NCBI RefSeq assembly: GCF_034702125.1
Contig: NC_085868.1
Span: 46,472,264-46,536,263, forward strand
Direction of reading: 5' to 3'
DNA from: Engraulis encrasicolus
Lineage: Eukaryota > Chordata > Actinopteri > Clupeiformes > Engraulidae
DNA length: 64,000 bases
The notes below the pieces were generated by a model. It had not been told where the DNA came from. It saw nothing but the letters and a program-made list of their open reading frames with translations, and searched no databases. Made by a program: the position numbers and the translations under genes. Positions 45,555 through 58,265 of the stretch are shown here, piece after piece; the first letter of the stretch is position 1, and each line of letters starts with the position of its first letter.

Positions 45555-45815
45555 CAGGACCGGATTAACGCACAGGGTAGATATGGCTGCGGCCTAGGGG
45601 CCCCCACCTGTCAGGGTGAAACATTGGACAACTGTGACAAGATGCAATATTGAAAAATCCATCCATCTTGTTGAGTACAGTTGATTGGCATGTTATGCTG
45701 AATTTATTGCTTGTAATTATGACACTCTCTATAAACATTTTTTAAAATTTGTCTTCTCGGGGGACCTACAGCAACCTGTAGCCTAGGGGCCCTAGGCCAT
45801 CTTAATCCGGGCCTG
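45555..45815. mobile_element. hAT-type MITE, CAGGACCGGATTAA ends
   Basis: CAGGACCGGATTAACG is mirrored by CTTAATCCGGGCCTG. CCTAGGGGCCC occurs on both arms. The octamers AGTACTAA and ACTACATA agree at 5 of 8, a weak duplication. Confidence 0.75.
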
Positions 45816-46445
45816 ACTACATAGGTATTGGATGTTGGTTTTAAATGAACCTTCACTGGTGGTGCTGCTATATCATAGACATTTGGGAATATGGGTTCAA
45901 GGTTCAAGGTTCTTTTTATTGCCAATTTTCCCATATGTGCAGGAATTACAGGAAATGTGGTTTGTCTGCCATAAAAGGGTATTACTAGCCCTATATTGAG
46001 AGATATGTGGACAATACAGAACAACAGTGAAACAATATAACAGTTAACATAGGCCTACAATGAGGTATAGGGCAAGAAGAGAGTGAAGGAAGTGCCATGG
46101 TTTCATTAAACAAGTCAATGCTTTGCTTCATGTTTCCATGTATTCATGTAGTTACTCTCCTCTCATCTTAAGGACATTTTTTTTTAAATCCAAAAGCCAT
46201 TTACACACTAAATTCTGCACAGATGACAGCATTTGTAAGACATTCACTATGTCATTTATTGTACATAGGGCATTGGTATGAACACCATAAAACATAGGGG
46301 TGGTGACACACTAACTGTAACTCCAGCTTCAATATTATAAATACTGTAACAACATGGCTATACAATGGTCTGTGATTAAAGCAGACCAAACAGCGTGCCA
46401 CCACACAGTATACAAGAACAGTCGCAGACGGCAGACAGCCTCCCA
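45816..46445. other. No gene; one short dispersed-repeat fragment
   Basis: GGTTCAAGGTTCTTTTTATTGCC near 45897-45920 (partly quoted) resembles a common fish repeat edge. The rest is unassigned. Confidence 0.4.
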
Positions 46446-46453
46446 CCAGCAAC

Positions 46454-46681
46454 CAGGGCTGGATTGGCCATCTGGCATAGCAGGTATTTCCTGATGGGCC
46501 CTGCACCCTCAAGGGCCCCTATTTTCAGAAATTTTTGAAAAAAAAAATATATATATAGTTTAAAAAAATACATTTCTGAAAATAGGGTCACATGAGGGTG
46601 AGTCAGTTCTGCGCCACTAAGTATGAGGGGGCATTTAGGTCAAAAATGCCCGGTCCCGATTTCCCCTCTAGTCCAGTCCTG
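46454..46681. mobile_element. hAT-type MITE, CAGGGCTGGACTGG family (copy 4)
   Basis: The ends are CAGGGCTGGATTGG and CTAGTCCAGTCCTG. The octamers CCAGCAAC (46446-46453) and CCGGCAAC (46682-46689) agree at 7 of 8. It ends only 12 bp before the CACTG element at 46694. Confidence 0.9.
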
Positions 46682-46693
46682 CCGGCAACCCTG

Positions 46694-48170
46694 CACTGTA
46701 AAACCTTATAAGTTGAGTTTACTTACAAAAACCCAGAAAAGTGGTTGCCCTAGAAAAACTAAGTAATTATGAATGATTAAACTTACAATCTTTTGTGACC
46801 TCAACTGTTGTATATACTCATTATATGTAAAAGTTTAAGTTAAATGTACTTAAGTCCAAATTGATTAAACCTACCATCTTCCACAGTAGTAACTGTTTAC
46901 TGTGGCCACACCACAGTTAGTTACTGTCACCCTACCCACACTACCATGATCCCGCCCCTCCATTCATCACCACAAAAGAGGTAGCTACCATGTTATTGTG
47001 GCACCTCCCATTCCTCACCATGACTGAGACAACTGTGGCATGGAACCAGTCCATCACACTGCTCTCTTGTATTAATAGACCAAACTATCCATAACCACTG
47101 AGAAATTCAAGTTTCTGCAGTATGTGCAATATGATTACCATTTAATTATTAAAATCTCCTGGATGATAGTACATTAACCAGTGTGCATAGAATACTCTAG
47201 TTGAGCATAATTAGACAATCCTGAAATGTCAAGTAAGCAACACACCAAAAACTATACCTGCTACCACAATACTCACTACCAACTAAATACCTAGCCAGCC
47301 AACAAACCAGTCCACCAGCCAACCAAAAGAGTCAGTTGTCAGCTAGCCAGCCAAAGAGCCGGCTAACCAACTAACACTCAGTTAGTCAGCCAACTAACCA
47401 ACAAACAAGTCAGTTGTATGGCTAGCCAGCTAACAAACCAGCCATACAGTCAACCAAAAGAGTCAGTTAGCCAGCCAACCAGCTGGCCAACAAACAGTCA
47501 GTTGGTCGGTCAGTTAGCTCACTAACCAACAAGCCGGACAGAGAGCCAGCGAACCAGTCATTTAGGCAAGCAACTCAAGCATTGTGACAGTCTGAGTTTT
47601 TATAGAGGTGAAAGTTAACCATGTGACCAGAGTAATCAGGCATGTGGCAGCTGCAGGTAGTAATTCAATGAACTTGTAACAGTCCTATGTACTCAAGTGA
47701 GGGCAGGTACTAATTGACAGGTTGATTGGGCACTACCATTGTTCCTGGTTGATGGTAGGCAATGTCAATTATGTCATGCAGCATTTGACTTTCAATTGTG
47801 CAATGGCACTTCACGAGATAGCCTAATTTTACTAGGTGGAAATATTCTGATTTAAAATTGGATGCTGCAGCGTGGCCATATTGTCAGTTGAAATTTGAAA
47901 CGATCTGTTAACATGAAACACACTGCAGGAATACATTCAACTGCCCACATCTGGGTAGAGGCCAGTTGGTGCAGCCTGAAGAAAAAGAGGCGGGGTCATA
48001 ACCAAAACTTATGAATTGAATCCATTCAACTAAAACATATTCATCTGAACAACTATTTCCTCAAATAAGTTGTCAATACTCAGTATTCTTCAGAAATGCC
48101 ATCAAACTTCTATTTTTTAGTGCATTTTAATTAGTCTTGGTAAGTACATTTGATGTCTGGGTTTACAGTG
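46694..48170. mobile_element. CACTG-ended (EnSpm/CMC-like) element, copy A
   Basis: The left end CACTGTAAAACC and right end GGGTTTACAGTG are inverted, with TG on both sides as a 2-bp duplication. It is nearly identical along 1.47 kb to copy B (50259-51729). It has a CCAGCCAAC word cluster at about 47280-47570 and the TGTGACCAGAGTAATCAGGC block also seen in the 2308-5519 element. No transposase is encoded. Confidence 0.85.
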
Positions 48171-49389
48171 TGACATCAAACATAGACAGCAAACCATTTG
48201 GCTCTCACACCTAATATTCCTTACACACCCACGGCCTACCGTACACAGCCCTGGCACAGAGACATCCATTTAATAATTGACATACATAAATAATTGTACA
48301 CAGAGAAGGCGTATTTTTTATGATGAATAATTCCAGTTTAGTTATGCAATGCTTGTAATATTTATATTGCAGTGGAAGCTGTCTCCTCTTTGAAGTTGAC
48401 ATTTCAGTATGAATGTATTTCAGTTGGTGGTCCTAGGGATTAAAATGGTGGCAGTTACTTGTCAAAGACAGTGGCACAATGTCAGACATGATTTCTGTCC
48501 AGGAGGGGTACAGAAAGACATGTAGTTGGAGTTTAACAGACATACAACATTAGACAACTGTACATATAATGTATTTTTTGAGCCATCATTGCTTTTTTGA
48601 TTGTTCTGTCAAATTTGCATGTGTGCCATGTTGCACTGCTTGAAGTGTTTTACAAAATGCAAATAAGGGATTAATTCACAATAACACAACCCATGCTCTG
48701 TTATTCAAAAGCACAGACACTGTATATCACTCTCCAAACAAAGAAACATACTTGAACATCCTGTAAACTGGCCAATTTGACCACCGGTTTGAGCAATTAT
48801 CGGGTTTGTGTGTCTCTCACTTGTGCACATCAATTGTAAACAAGCACTGTATGCCGTCCAGACCACTGCCAAGCAGACCTGACCTTTTCCAGGTGACGTG
48901 GGAGAGTGATTAAAAAGCGGCCATACTGTGATGTAACATTTAGTCAACGTGCTCTTTATTGATCCAACCCTCCTCCACAGCAAATGGCAGCCAATATTGC
49001 TGCATGGGGCTGAGATGAATATCACATGCCCATCCAATTTGTCTCTGTTTGGCCCCGTGTACTTGCGAGAGGTTGCAAATCTAAACTGTGATCATCAGCC
49101 TCAGACAGGTATCAAGATGTTTCCCTAAAATTAAGTCTGCCAACGAGAATTTGACTGTCTGTGGTGGTTAAATGAGGACAGCAAACCCAATCTAGAAATG
49201 GCTAGGCCACACAAACACCTATCCTGGGCGAAAGCAGGCTGTTGACTGCATCAAACAGTCTGGCAAAAGCTCAGAGGAATCCGTCTCCATGGAGGATGGA
49301 AGATAGTCTGAGCTTACTCTGTCATTTGAATTCATTGGAGTTAAATTTGATATAATAAAATGAAATAAAATAAAAAATAAAATTCTGCT
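48171..49389. other. No gene recognised
   Basis: Unique sequence between the two CACTG copies. Open frames are short and without domains. Confidence 0.5.
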
Positions 49390-49598
49390 TTATTAGCATG
49401 ACTGTTACGATATGGTGTTGCAAATACTGTAACACAACAAAAGTGTGAATAGTGTTACCTTAGCCAATCATCAGACTTTGCAGGCGAGTTCTTGCTGATT
49501 GGCTAAACAGTGAGTGAAGCGAGCTATGAGGCTTTCGGCAGACTATGTGCGGAGCGAAAATCTTTGGGTGGTATACATAGGATGGCATCGCCAGCCTA
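49390..49598 (-). repeat. Partial, inverted relative of the 24093-24471 element
   Basis: TTAGCATGACTGTTACGAT, AAAGTGTGAATAGTGTTACC, TTTGGGTGG and GGATGGCATCGCCAGCCTA match the complement of 24093-24471 in reverse order. One terminus (CCAGCCTA) remains; the other is lost. Confidence 0.75.
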
Positions 49599-49763
49599 AC
49601 AAACACCCTCCAGTGAAACATAGGAAACATTTTGGTGCTGTGTGCTTATGGTAGCATACCTTATGGTGACATAGCTTATGGTGACATGACTGTGGTAGGT
49701 CCCATTTGTTCAATAATGATGGAGGCCTATGATGGAGACATAAAAAGGAGACAATCACAAAAT

Positions 49764-49990
49764 ACAGTAGCTCTACTGGACTTGCAAGCTTCCCTGTTTG
49801 TATGTTTCATGTTTGTCTTTCTCTACATTTCCCACAGTGCTCTACTGACTCTGACTCTGAGGGCGTCACCACTGATTACAGGTGCCACTCACTAAGTATA
49901 TTAACCACAAGCGCTGTCTGTATGCACTCTGCCTGATGATGGTCTAAGACCGAAAGCTTGCAAGTCCAGTAAAGTTATTTTGCTACAGGA
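49764..49990. other. Inverted 18-bp pair with a hammerhead-core-like segment
   Basis: TACTGGACTTGCAAGCTT (49774-49791) is exactly inverted at 49954-49971. Just inside the second arm, CTGATGA (49933-49939), a GGTC/GACC helix and GAAA (49952-49955) follow the hammerhead core order, but a plausible helix I was not found. It may be a decayed retroelement end. Confidence 0.4.
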
Positions 49991-50258
49991 AAAGGCCTGA
50001 AGTGCACGGATCTGTAGAAGTTTCCAGTAAATCCTGCACCGTCTCAGCAGATGAGCGGTGACCCTTCAGTACATCAATGATGATGACACAGAGCTTTGTT
50101 ATTATATGATATGTAGGTTTATAATGTAGCCTATGTGAAATGTGAAATATATTATGTGCAATTCTGTTTCATTACTTTTAATCAGGTAAATCGCGTCACT
50201 TTTGTGCATATCAAATGGCCAAAAGCAAAAGTGGCCCAATTTACCTGAATTCACGCCA

Positions 50259-51729
50259 CACTGTAAAACCTTATAAGTTGAGTTTACTTACAAAAACCCA
50301 GAAAAGTGGTTGCCCTAGAAAAACTAAGTAATTATGAATGATTAAACTTACAATCTTTTGTGACCTCAACTGTTGTATATACTCATTATATGTAAAAGTT
50401 TAAGTTAAATGTACTTAAGTCCAAATTGATTAAACCTACCATCTTCCACAGTAGTAACTGTTTACTGTGGCCACACCACAGTTAGTTACTGTCACCCTAC
50501 CCACACTACCATGATCCCGCCCCTCCATTCATCACCACAAAAGAGGTAGCTACCATGTTATTGTGGCACCTCCCATTCCTCACCATGACTGAGACAACTG
50601 TGGCATGGAACCAGTCCATCACACTGCTCTCTTGTATTAATAGACCAAACTATCCATAACCACTGAGAAATTCAAGTTTCTGCAGTATGTGCAATATTAT
50701 TACCATTTAATTATTGTAATCTTCTGGATGATAGAACCAGTGTGCATAGAATACTCTAGTTGAGCATAATTAGACAATCCTGAAATGTCAAGTAAGCAAC
50801 ACACCAAAAAGGATACCTGCTACCACAATACTCACTACCAACTAAATACCTAGCCAGCCAACAAACCAGTCCACCAGCCAACCAAAAGAGTCAGTTGTCA
50901 GCTAGCCAGCCAAAGAGCCGGCTAACCAACTAACACTCAGTTAGTCAGCCAACTAACCAACAAACAAGTCAGTTGTATGGCTAGCCAGCTAACAAACCAG
51001 CCATACAGTCAACCAAAAGAGTCAGTTAGCCAGCCAACCAGCTGGCCAACAAACAGTCAGTTGGTCGGTCAGTTAACTCACTAACCAACAAGCCGGACAG
51101 AGAGCCAGCGAACCAGTCATTTAGACAAGCAACTCAAGCATTGTGACAGTCTGAGTTTTTATAGAGGTGAAAGTTAACCATGTGACCAGAGTAATCAGGC
51201 ATGTGGCAGCTGCAGGTAGTAATTCAATGAACTTGTAACAGTCCTATGTACTCAAGTGAGGGCAGGTACTAATTGACAGGTTGATTGGGCACTACCATTG
51301 TTCCTGGTTGATAGTAGGCAATGTCAATTATGTCATGCAGCATTTGACTTTCAATTGTGCAATGGCACTTCACAAGATAGCCTAATTTTACTAGGTGGCA
51401 ATATTCTGATTTAAAATTGGATGCTACAGCGTGGCCATATTGTCAGTTGAAATTTGAAACGATCTGTTAACATGAAACACACTGCAGGAATACATTCAAC
51501 NGCCCACATCTGGGTAGAGGCCATTTGGTGCAGCCTGAAGAAAAAGAGGCGGGGTCATAACCAAAACTTATGAATTTAATCCATTCAACTAAAACATATT
51601 CATCTGAACAACTATTTCCTCAAATAAGTTGTCAATACTCAGTATTCTTCAGAAATGCCATCAAACTTCTATTTTTTAGTGCATTTTAATTAGTCTTGGT
51701 AAGTACATTTGATGTCTAGGTTTACAGTG
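50259..51729. mobile_element. CACTG-ended (EnSpm/CMC-like) element, copy B
   Basis: The ends are CACTGTAAAACC and AGGTTTACAGTG, with CA on both sides as the 2-bp duplication. It differs from copy A by scattered substitutions and a few-base deletion (GATAGAACCAGTG here, with six more bases in copy A). One base is unresolved at 51501. The CCAGCCAAC cluster is at about 50845-51130. Confidence 0.85.
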
Positions 51730-52200
<471 letters not shown>

Positions 52201-52384
52201 TGTGATGGTGGTCCTTTGGAGGGGAGAAAGCACTAGAGGGGAGAGAGTCTGCATGTTGCACCTTGCGCTACACATTACACAGCAGAGGACTGTAAAATAT
52301 TCATGAACATCACTGATGTATATCCTCAGTCATAGGTGATAATTGTGTCATCAAATATGCATACTGGTTGTTAGGAGAAGGCTG

Positions 52385-52735
52385 CATCCCGGTCATGGTA
52401 ATGAAAGGAGATTTTAAATAATAGGACTTTTTGTGCAAGTTGTAAGGTGTTGTATTTCTTCAGCCCTCATGCGATAAAAATGTGTCCTCAATGAGTCATC
52501 AGTTAACATACAGTATGTGTGCAGTGTCCTGGTCATTTATGTGAAAAGAGATTTTAAGCAGCAGGACTTTTTTGCATTTCTTCAGCCCTGCATGTGACAA
52601 AAGTGTCACATTCTTTCTGACCCACCACACTGAACACCATTAAAATCCAGATTATAGTAAAATGAATGGTAACTTCAGCTACAAAAAATGTCACATGAGT
52701 CATCAGTTAACACATAGAGTATGTAAGTTGGAGTC
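52385..52735. repeat. Degenerate tandem repeat, about 145-bp unit
   Basis: GAGATTTTAA, CAGGACTTTTT/TAGGACTTTTT, TTTCTTCAGCCCT and GAGTCATCAGTTAACA recur in order at about 52400-52510 and 52548-52620. The last block recurs again at 52696. CACCATTAAAATC also recurs at 52637 and 52939. No gene is seen. Confidence 0.7.
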
Positions 52736-54060
52736 GGGAGCAGTATGATCGCATGATGCATGGAATGAAAACTGGTCATAATGAAGAGCAGCACAGTAGT
52801 GAAACTTCCAGCGACTGAAAACAGAACTAATCATCACCTGGCCACTAACTGATTATTTGCATGCTGATCCTAATAAATAATAAACAATAAAAAGTCAAGT
52901 AACTTGCTTAATGTCAGCGCATTCTAAGCACCTGAACACCATTAAAATCAAGGTTACATTAAAATGTACTGTAATTTAAGTTTCTGGCATTGTATAGGCT
53001 AAGTAAATGTATACAGCAGAAGGTGCATAAGACCAATAGACTACAGAATATCAGTTTGCTCAAAGGATCTGCCACCGTTTTCCTCACATCTGTATCCTCA
53101 CATCGGTTTCCATATGGGAAAAAGCCAGCAAAAGTGTGTTTGCAGCATCAGATGGCCACTCACAGGGTTTTCTAAGGCGAAGAGAACTGTATGCTGGAAC
53201 AGTCAGGCCATGACATCACAAGTTGTCACGGTCACGAATGTCACACGGAATGCAATATACGGTCTACAAGAATGAATGGACGACAAAGAGGCAGCTAACC
53301 CGAAGGACTCCGTCAGCCTGCGCGTGAAAGAAAACTGTTCCTGAGCAGGATCTGGGCAAGGTTATCATCCGAAATCAAATCACACGTGGAGGTGGCTGAG
53401 GTCACTCCTGTGAAATCAAGCATGTGTGGGAGTGTGGGAGGAGAAGGGAGGGGAGGTACTCTACAGACTAAAGACTGAGAGCCTTAAAGGAGTAGATCGG
53501 ATTCCCGGTGAGTCTGTTGGGTTATTAATTGAAGGCAGAGCCATCTTTCACAGGTCACTGAGTATGCCAGTCAGCACTTCACTTTATGAGATGATAATAG
53601 TATTCATATCCAAACAAAACTGGTTGGTGCAGTATTAATTACTTGTACATGGCACATTTACATTTTATGTCTTGTATGCATTCATTTTACGAAGAGGGTG
53701 CTGATTTTTCCCTCTTGTGCTCTATAGCTTTTGTCTTCACGTTCCTTTTCTCCAGCACCAGATGCTCGCTCTGTCTCCCTGTGAGGCCAAGGACTTCAGC
53801 ATTAGTATAATATGCATCATGCATTGACACAAGCACTTATCGCGCTCCAGAGATTTGTGCTGTCCCTGGTGACAAGCCATTCGCCATCCGCGTTCTTAAT
53901 CATTCTTCTGCAAATCAATTTAATCTCGGCGAAACAATGTGTTCCTGTGTACCCACCAGACACATTCCAGCCGACACAATGAGCGATGACTCTTGTCTAG
54001 TGTGAAAAGAGAGCATGAGGAAAGCGTGCAAGCTAAATCAGGAGAGAGAGTGAGAGAGGG
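52736..54060. other. No gene recognised
   Basis: Unique sequence; a G-rich open frame at 53426-53638 has no domain. Nothing else is assigned. Confidence 0.5.
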
Positions 54061-54078
54061 AGATTGGGATGGTGGGGG

Positions 54079-54082
<4 letters not shown>

Positions 54083-54145
<63 letters not shown>
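54083..54145. repeat. (GT)n then (GA)n microsatellite
   Basis: A short GT run followed by GA repeats and a GGGA tail. Confidence 0.95.
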
Positions 54146-54238
54146 AGATTGGGACGGGGGAAGTGAGGGAGGGTGTAAATGTATTCTGTCGTCTCCCCTC
54201 CCTGGGGCTGGTTTCTCATTGGATGAAGAACTCTAGAC

Positions 54239-54751
54239 CAGGGATTCCCAACCTTTACCATGACAAGGCCCCCATATACTGGCAAACTCCAGCCAAGGCC
54301 CCCATATACCGGCAAACTCCAGCCAAGGCCCCCCATATACCGGCAGACTCCAGCCCAGGGCCCCCATATACCGGCAGATTCCAGCCAAGGCTCCCATATA
54401 CCGGCATATTCCAGCCAAGGGCCTCTTACATGGGTCGTGCCATACTATTTTTTCCAGTGCATCCCCCATATAGGTCTGTGAGTCAGTGCCCCACAGGGAT
54501 ATAGGGAATAATATTGATAGTAGCAGTAATGTTCAGAGATGCAATACATTATAATAATGTAGTCCTTATCTAATGGGGATATTATTTAGCTTATTTTTGG
54601 TTTATTTTTGTGTACATTAGTTATTCAGTTCATTCAATTATTGATTTGGTTTTGTGATACTTTTCCGGCCAACGGATGCGGGAACGAACCCCCCCCCAGC
54701 ACCCCATCACGGCACCCCAGGGGGCCCCGGCCCCCACTTTGAGAACCACTG
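54239..54751. mobile_element. hAT-type MITE carrying an internal minisatellite
   Basis: The ends are CAGGGATTCCCAACC and GAGAACCACTG. CTCTAGAC flanks both sides exactly (54231-54238, 54752-54759). From 54265 to about 54425, a 30-31 bp unit (AAGGCCCCCATATACCGGCA plus AACTCCAGCC) is repeated five to six times within the element. It is 513 bp and non-coding. Confidence 0.93.
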
Positions 54752-54759
54752 CTCTAGAC

Positions 54760-55348
54760 CACACTAGAAGTCACTGCTCAGCTTCTTGGGGCTCAATGTG
54801 ACATTCCAACAGGGGAGCCGATGGATCGGCTTCAACACAAATCTGCCTTGTGGGCATTACCACCTCTGACAATATTGATTTCCGTGGAGCCAGACGTGGA
54901 GGCTCAGTCGTCTTTGGAAACACTTTTCATGTTTAATTGCACCTCCCAGCTGTAACCTGAGGGGCTTTGTTCACTGCCACAGGTGCATTTGTCCTCTGAA
55001 AACCAGTGGATACGGCATGATTGAATGAATGTCTAACGGTGTTTTCATACCTGGTCCCTTTCAGCCATTTAAGTGAACTCAGACCTGCGATTCAGCATTT
55101 TCTGTGCATATCGGAGAGCATGTCAATGGACTGTTGAAAGTGACAAAGCACATGGTTACACATCGACCTGTAAAGGTTCAAACCTATGTTTAACCACATT
55201 TGATCAATGCTGACAATTTAAAGGCAATAACATAAATCCTTGAAAAAACATGTTACTAATTTTATTTGGAAACTTCGGACATTTACATGGGTATGATTGA
55301 TTTGTTACACGTACATTTTGACTGTCAGAGATGATTACATTGGTTTAC
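54760..55348. other. No gene recognised
   Basis: Unique sequence. Confidence 0.5.
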
Positions 55349-55351
55349 TAA

Positions 55352-55531
55352 TGCCTCTTTTCCACTGCCGGTTTTCTGGTAGGCCTACAGCTCGACACAG
55401 CGCGACTCGGCCACCACTTTTTGCTTCACGATTGAGCTGTGTCGTGCCCAATCGAAAAGCAAAAAGTGGCGGCCAAGTTTCACTGTGTCGAGCTGTAGGC
55501 CTACCAGAAAACCGGCAGTGGAAAAGAGCCA
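55352..55531. mobile_element. PIF/Harbinger-like palindromic MITE
   Basis: TGCCTCTTTTCCACTGCCGG is mirrored by CCGGCAGTGGAAAAGAGCCA, and the arms continue through GTAGGCCTACAGCTCGACAC for about 75 bp each. TAA lies on both sides (55349-55351, 55532-55534). A 3-bp TWA duplication is typical of PIF/Harbinger. It is 180 bp. Confidence 0.8.
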
Positions 55532-55534
55532 TAA

Positions 55535-56485
55535 GGCACTGACTGCCTGACACATTACAGAATGCCGTTTATTAAGCGGGCTTGCGGAGCAAGGACCTTG
55601 CAGAGCAAGGCCCGATTATAGTAATCTCTAAGTCCTGTTTCTTTGTTTATCTATTTATCGTTCTTGTGCAGGGCAGTAAAATAGAAAATGGATCTCCTCC
55701 TAGGCCTTTCGAGATAGAGACACCGTTCAAACACTAAAACGACCGGCTCGGCTTGGAGATCGCGTATAGTTATAGGCTTCTCTTTCTCGTTATAGGTGTC
55801 TCTTGTCGTTTTCCCGTTTTTGGCGATTTTGTGAAAGCTTGGGTCCCCATTGAAAACAATGGTGGAACCTTCATGAACCAAAGTTCCGCCACTCTAGAGA
55901 TTAGAGTGTAGGAGGCTTTTTCGGTCATAAAACATCAACACTTTCACCTAGAAGTTTAGTTGACGCGTTGTTAGCGAGCTCTATGGGATGTCTCCAAATT
56001 GTCAAAGTTTCATCTCCCAACTCCCAATACTTTTTAAATGGCAGGTTTGTAAAAAAACAGGCCTGGGTCTATGGAAGTTCCCAGTCTTTCCAAAAGTGCA
56101 TTTTTCAAGAGATCAGCGCATGTCCCACACGGAGGTCCATTTGTGCCTGAACCATTTAACCTATAAACTTCATTCAAAGACTGTTAGAGAGATCACATGC
56201 ATGACTCCGATCTGTGAAAAGGACACGTGCCAACTCCTTTTAGTTTTTTTTACAACGACCGTGTAAAGACAAAACACTGGGTCTGATTCTGTTCCCTGCT
56301 AAGACCACAATACTAACTGTCATTCAGTCAATCAGAACAGGTGCTGTCAATAATGGGGTTCCATTTCAACTGTCACTGTCTCAAGATTCTATTCTTAACG
56401 AGCAGGTGCGAGCAACCATTCTAGAAGTCTATTGTTCAGCTCTTCAATGCAATGTGATATAGTCTTGCTGGACTATGCATGACAG
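55535..56485. other. No gene recognised
   Basis: Unique sequence before the 135-bp array. Open frames of 60-90 codons lack domains. Confidence 0.5.
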
Positions 56486-57320
56486 CTAGCTGCTTGGCTT
56501 AATGGGAATGCATGCTGCTGGATTAGAGATATGGAGGTTGAGGGTTCGAACCCCACCCGAAGCCATGTTGATTTTCAAAATTATATCATATGCAGTGTTC
56601 CTTGGCCAACTTAAAATGCCATGTATGTCATTTATTATCAATGGCAAATGTACTGGATTAGAGATATGGAGGTTGAGAGTTCGAATCCCACTTGAAGCGA
56701 TGCTGATTTTCAAAATTATATCATATGCAGTGTTCCTTAGCCAAGTTAAAATACCATGTATGTCATTTAGTATCGATGGCAAATGTGCTGAATTACAGAT
56801 ATGGAGGTTGGGGGTTCGAACCCCAGTCGAAGCCATGTTGATTTTCAAAATTATATAATATGCAGCGTTCCTTGGCCGACTTAAAATGCCATGTATGTCA
56901 TTTAGTATGAATGGCAAATGTGCTGAATTACAGATATGGAGGTTGGGGGTTCGAACCCCAGTCGAAGCCATGTTGATTTTCAAAATTATATCATATGCAG
57001 TGTTCCTTGGCCAACTTAAAATGCCATGTATGTCATTTAGTATGAATGGCAAATGTGCTGAATTACAGATATGGAGGTTGGGGGTTCGAACCCCAGTCAA
57101 AACCATGTTGATTTTCAAAATGATATCATATGCAGTGTTCCTTAGCCAACTTCAAATATCATGTATTGTATGTCAGTTAATATCAATGGCAAAGGGGCTG
57201 GATTACAGATATGGAGGTTGTGAGTTCGAATCCCGCTCGAAGCCATGTTGATTTTCAAAATTATATCATATGCAGTGTTCCTTAGCCAACTTAAAATACC
57301 ATGTATGTCATTTAGTATAT
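56486..57320 (+). repeat. Six-unit 135-bp tandem array with tRNA-like B boxes
   Basis: GGTTCGAA or AGTTCGAA occurs at 56543, 56678, 56813, 56948, 57083 and 57223, a 135-bp period with the last step 140. Each unit also has ATATGGAGGTTG before the box and CATGTTGATTTTCAAAATTA after it. The box plus flanks resembles a tRNA T arm followed by an acceptor end (CGAAGCCA). Only the first unit has an A-box-like TGGCTTAATGGG (56494-56505). Because 135 is divisible by three, long open frames arise on both strands. Confidence 0.9.
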
Positions 57321-57538
57321 CCCCAAAACGCAGAGCTACAACACTTTCAAGATGGCTGAATCCAAGATGCCTGAATTGTTTGGCCCATAGCTTCTGACTG
57401 GGTGGATGGATTTTTTCCAACATTTCTTTTAGCTTTGTTTTCTCAATAGTACTTTGTTTCATCTCTGCCCCAAAAGGCAAGCCCGCTTCCAGCATTTTCT
57501 GTGAGAATGCAATCTAGTTAGTACACTGACTCTATAAA

Positions 57539-57592
57539 ATGAATGAATGAATGAATGAATGAATGAATGAATGAATGAATGAATGAATGAAC
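57539..57592. repeat. (AATG)n microsatellite
   Basis: About 13 uninterrupted AATG repeats. Confidence 0.97.
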
Positions 57593-58145
57593 CTGGCCAA
57601 ATCAAATCAAACCACCTACTCACCACAAACATACTGGGGCAAAAAATGAACCTCAACAAACTAGAAGGTAAGGAAGACCCAGCTCTTTTTGAGTTTAGAT
57701 AGGAGCTGAGTGAAAACCCCACATTACTTGACAAATTGTCTTTGTACAAAGTAAGTCACTGTAGTATAGACTTAAAATATGAGAAATTCAGGGTTGCAAA
57801 AATTGACTGAGTGAGTGCATGTGGGGGGAAAAAATCAACCAATGACAATTTAGTCTATTTCAAAAAATAAACAAACCGTGTTAGAAGCTGTTGTTATCCG
57901 TCAGCCAGCCAGTCAGCCCTGGGTCCAATACAAAGGCATGGCCCAGAGATGGAAATGGTGACCAATGCCACTTGGCAGCTCTGATAGATTTTGAACAGAG
58001 TCTGTATTTGTAGCTATCTGTCAACTTCATGATGGTTGGACTATTTTTCCAGATCCAAGAAAGCATTGTTTTGCTGTATGTTAACTACTGTATGCCTCTC
58101 TCTCCATGGAAGGGGTACCACTGTATTGCAAAAACGATGCTGGAT
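57593..58145. other. No gene recognised
   Basis: Unique AT-rich sequence. Confidence 0.5.
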
Positions 58146-58149
58146 TTTG

Positions 58150-58265
58150 GCCTTACTTTCACTTTGATTACATTTCATTTGGAAGACGCTTTTTAACCAA
58201 AGCGACTTACAATCGAGGACATAATCATAGCCAACATCACTAGCAGATACAAAGTGCACAGGAAA
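58150..58265. repeat. Teleost dispersed repeat fragment
   Basis: ATTTGGAAGACGCTTTTTAACC followed by AAAGCGACTTACAATCGAGG (quoted in part) is a widely repeated fish motif. Element type is not determinable from this piece. Confidence 0.5.

Noticed and set aside
56486..56575. A real tRNA gene at the first array unit
   Set aside because: A and B boxes are present, but the acceptor strands do not pair well and the T arm has a mismatch. I keep it as tRNA-like only.
56486..57251. Long open frames (up to 210 codons) on both strands over the 135-bp array
   Set aside because: The unit length is divisible by three, so any open unit stays open in every copy. Frames on both strands and lack of any domain point to an artefact.
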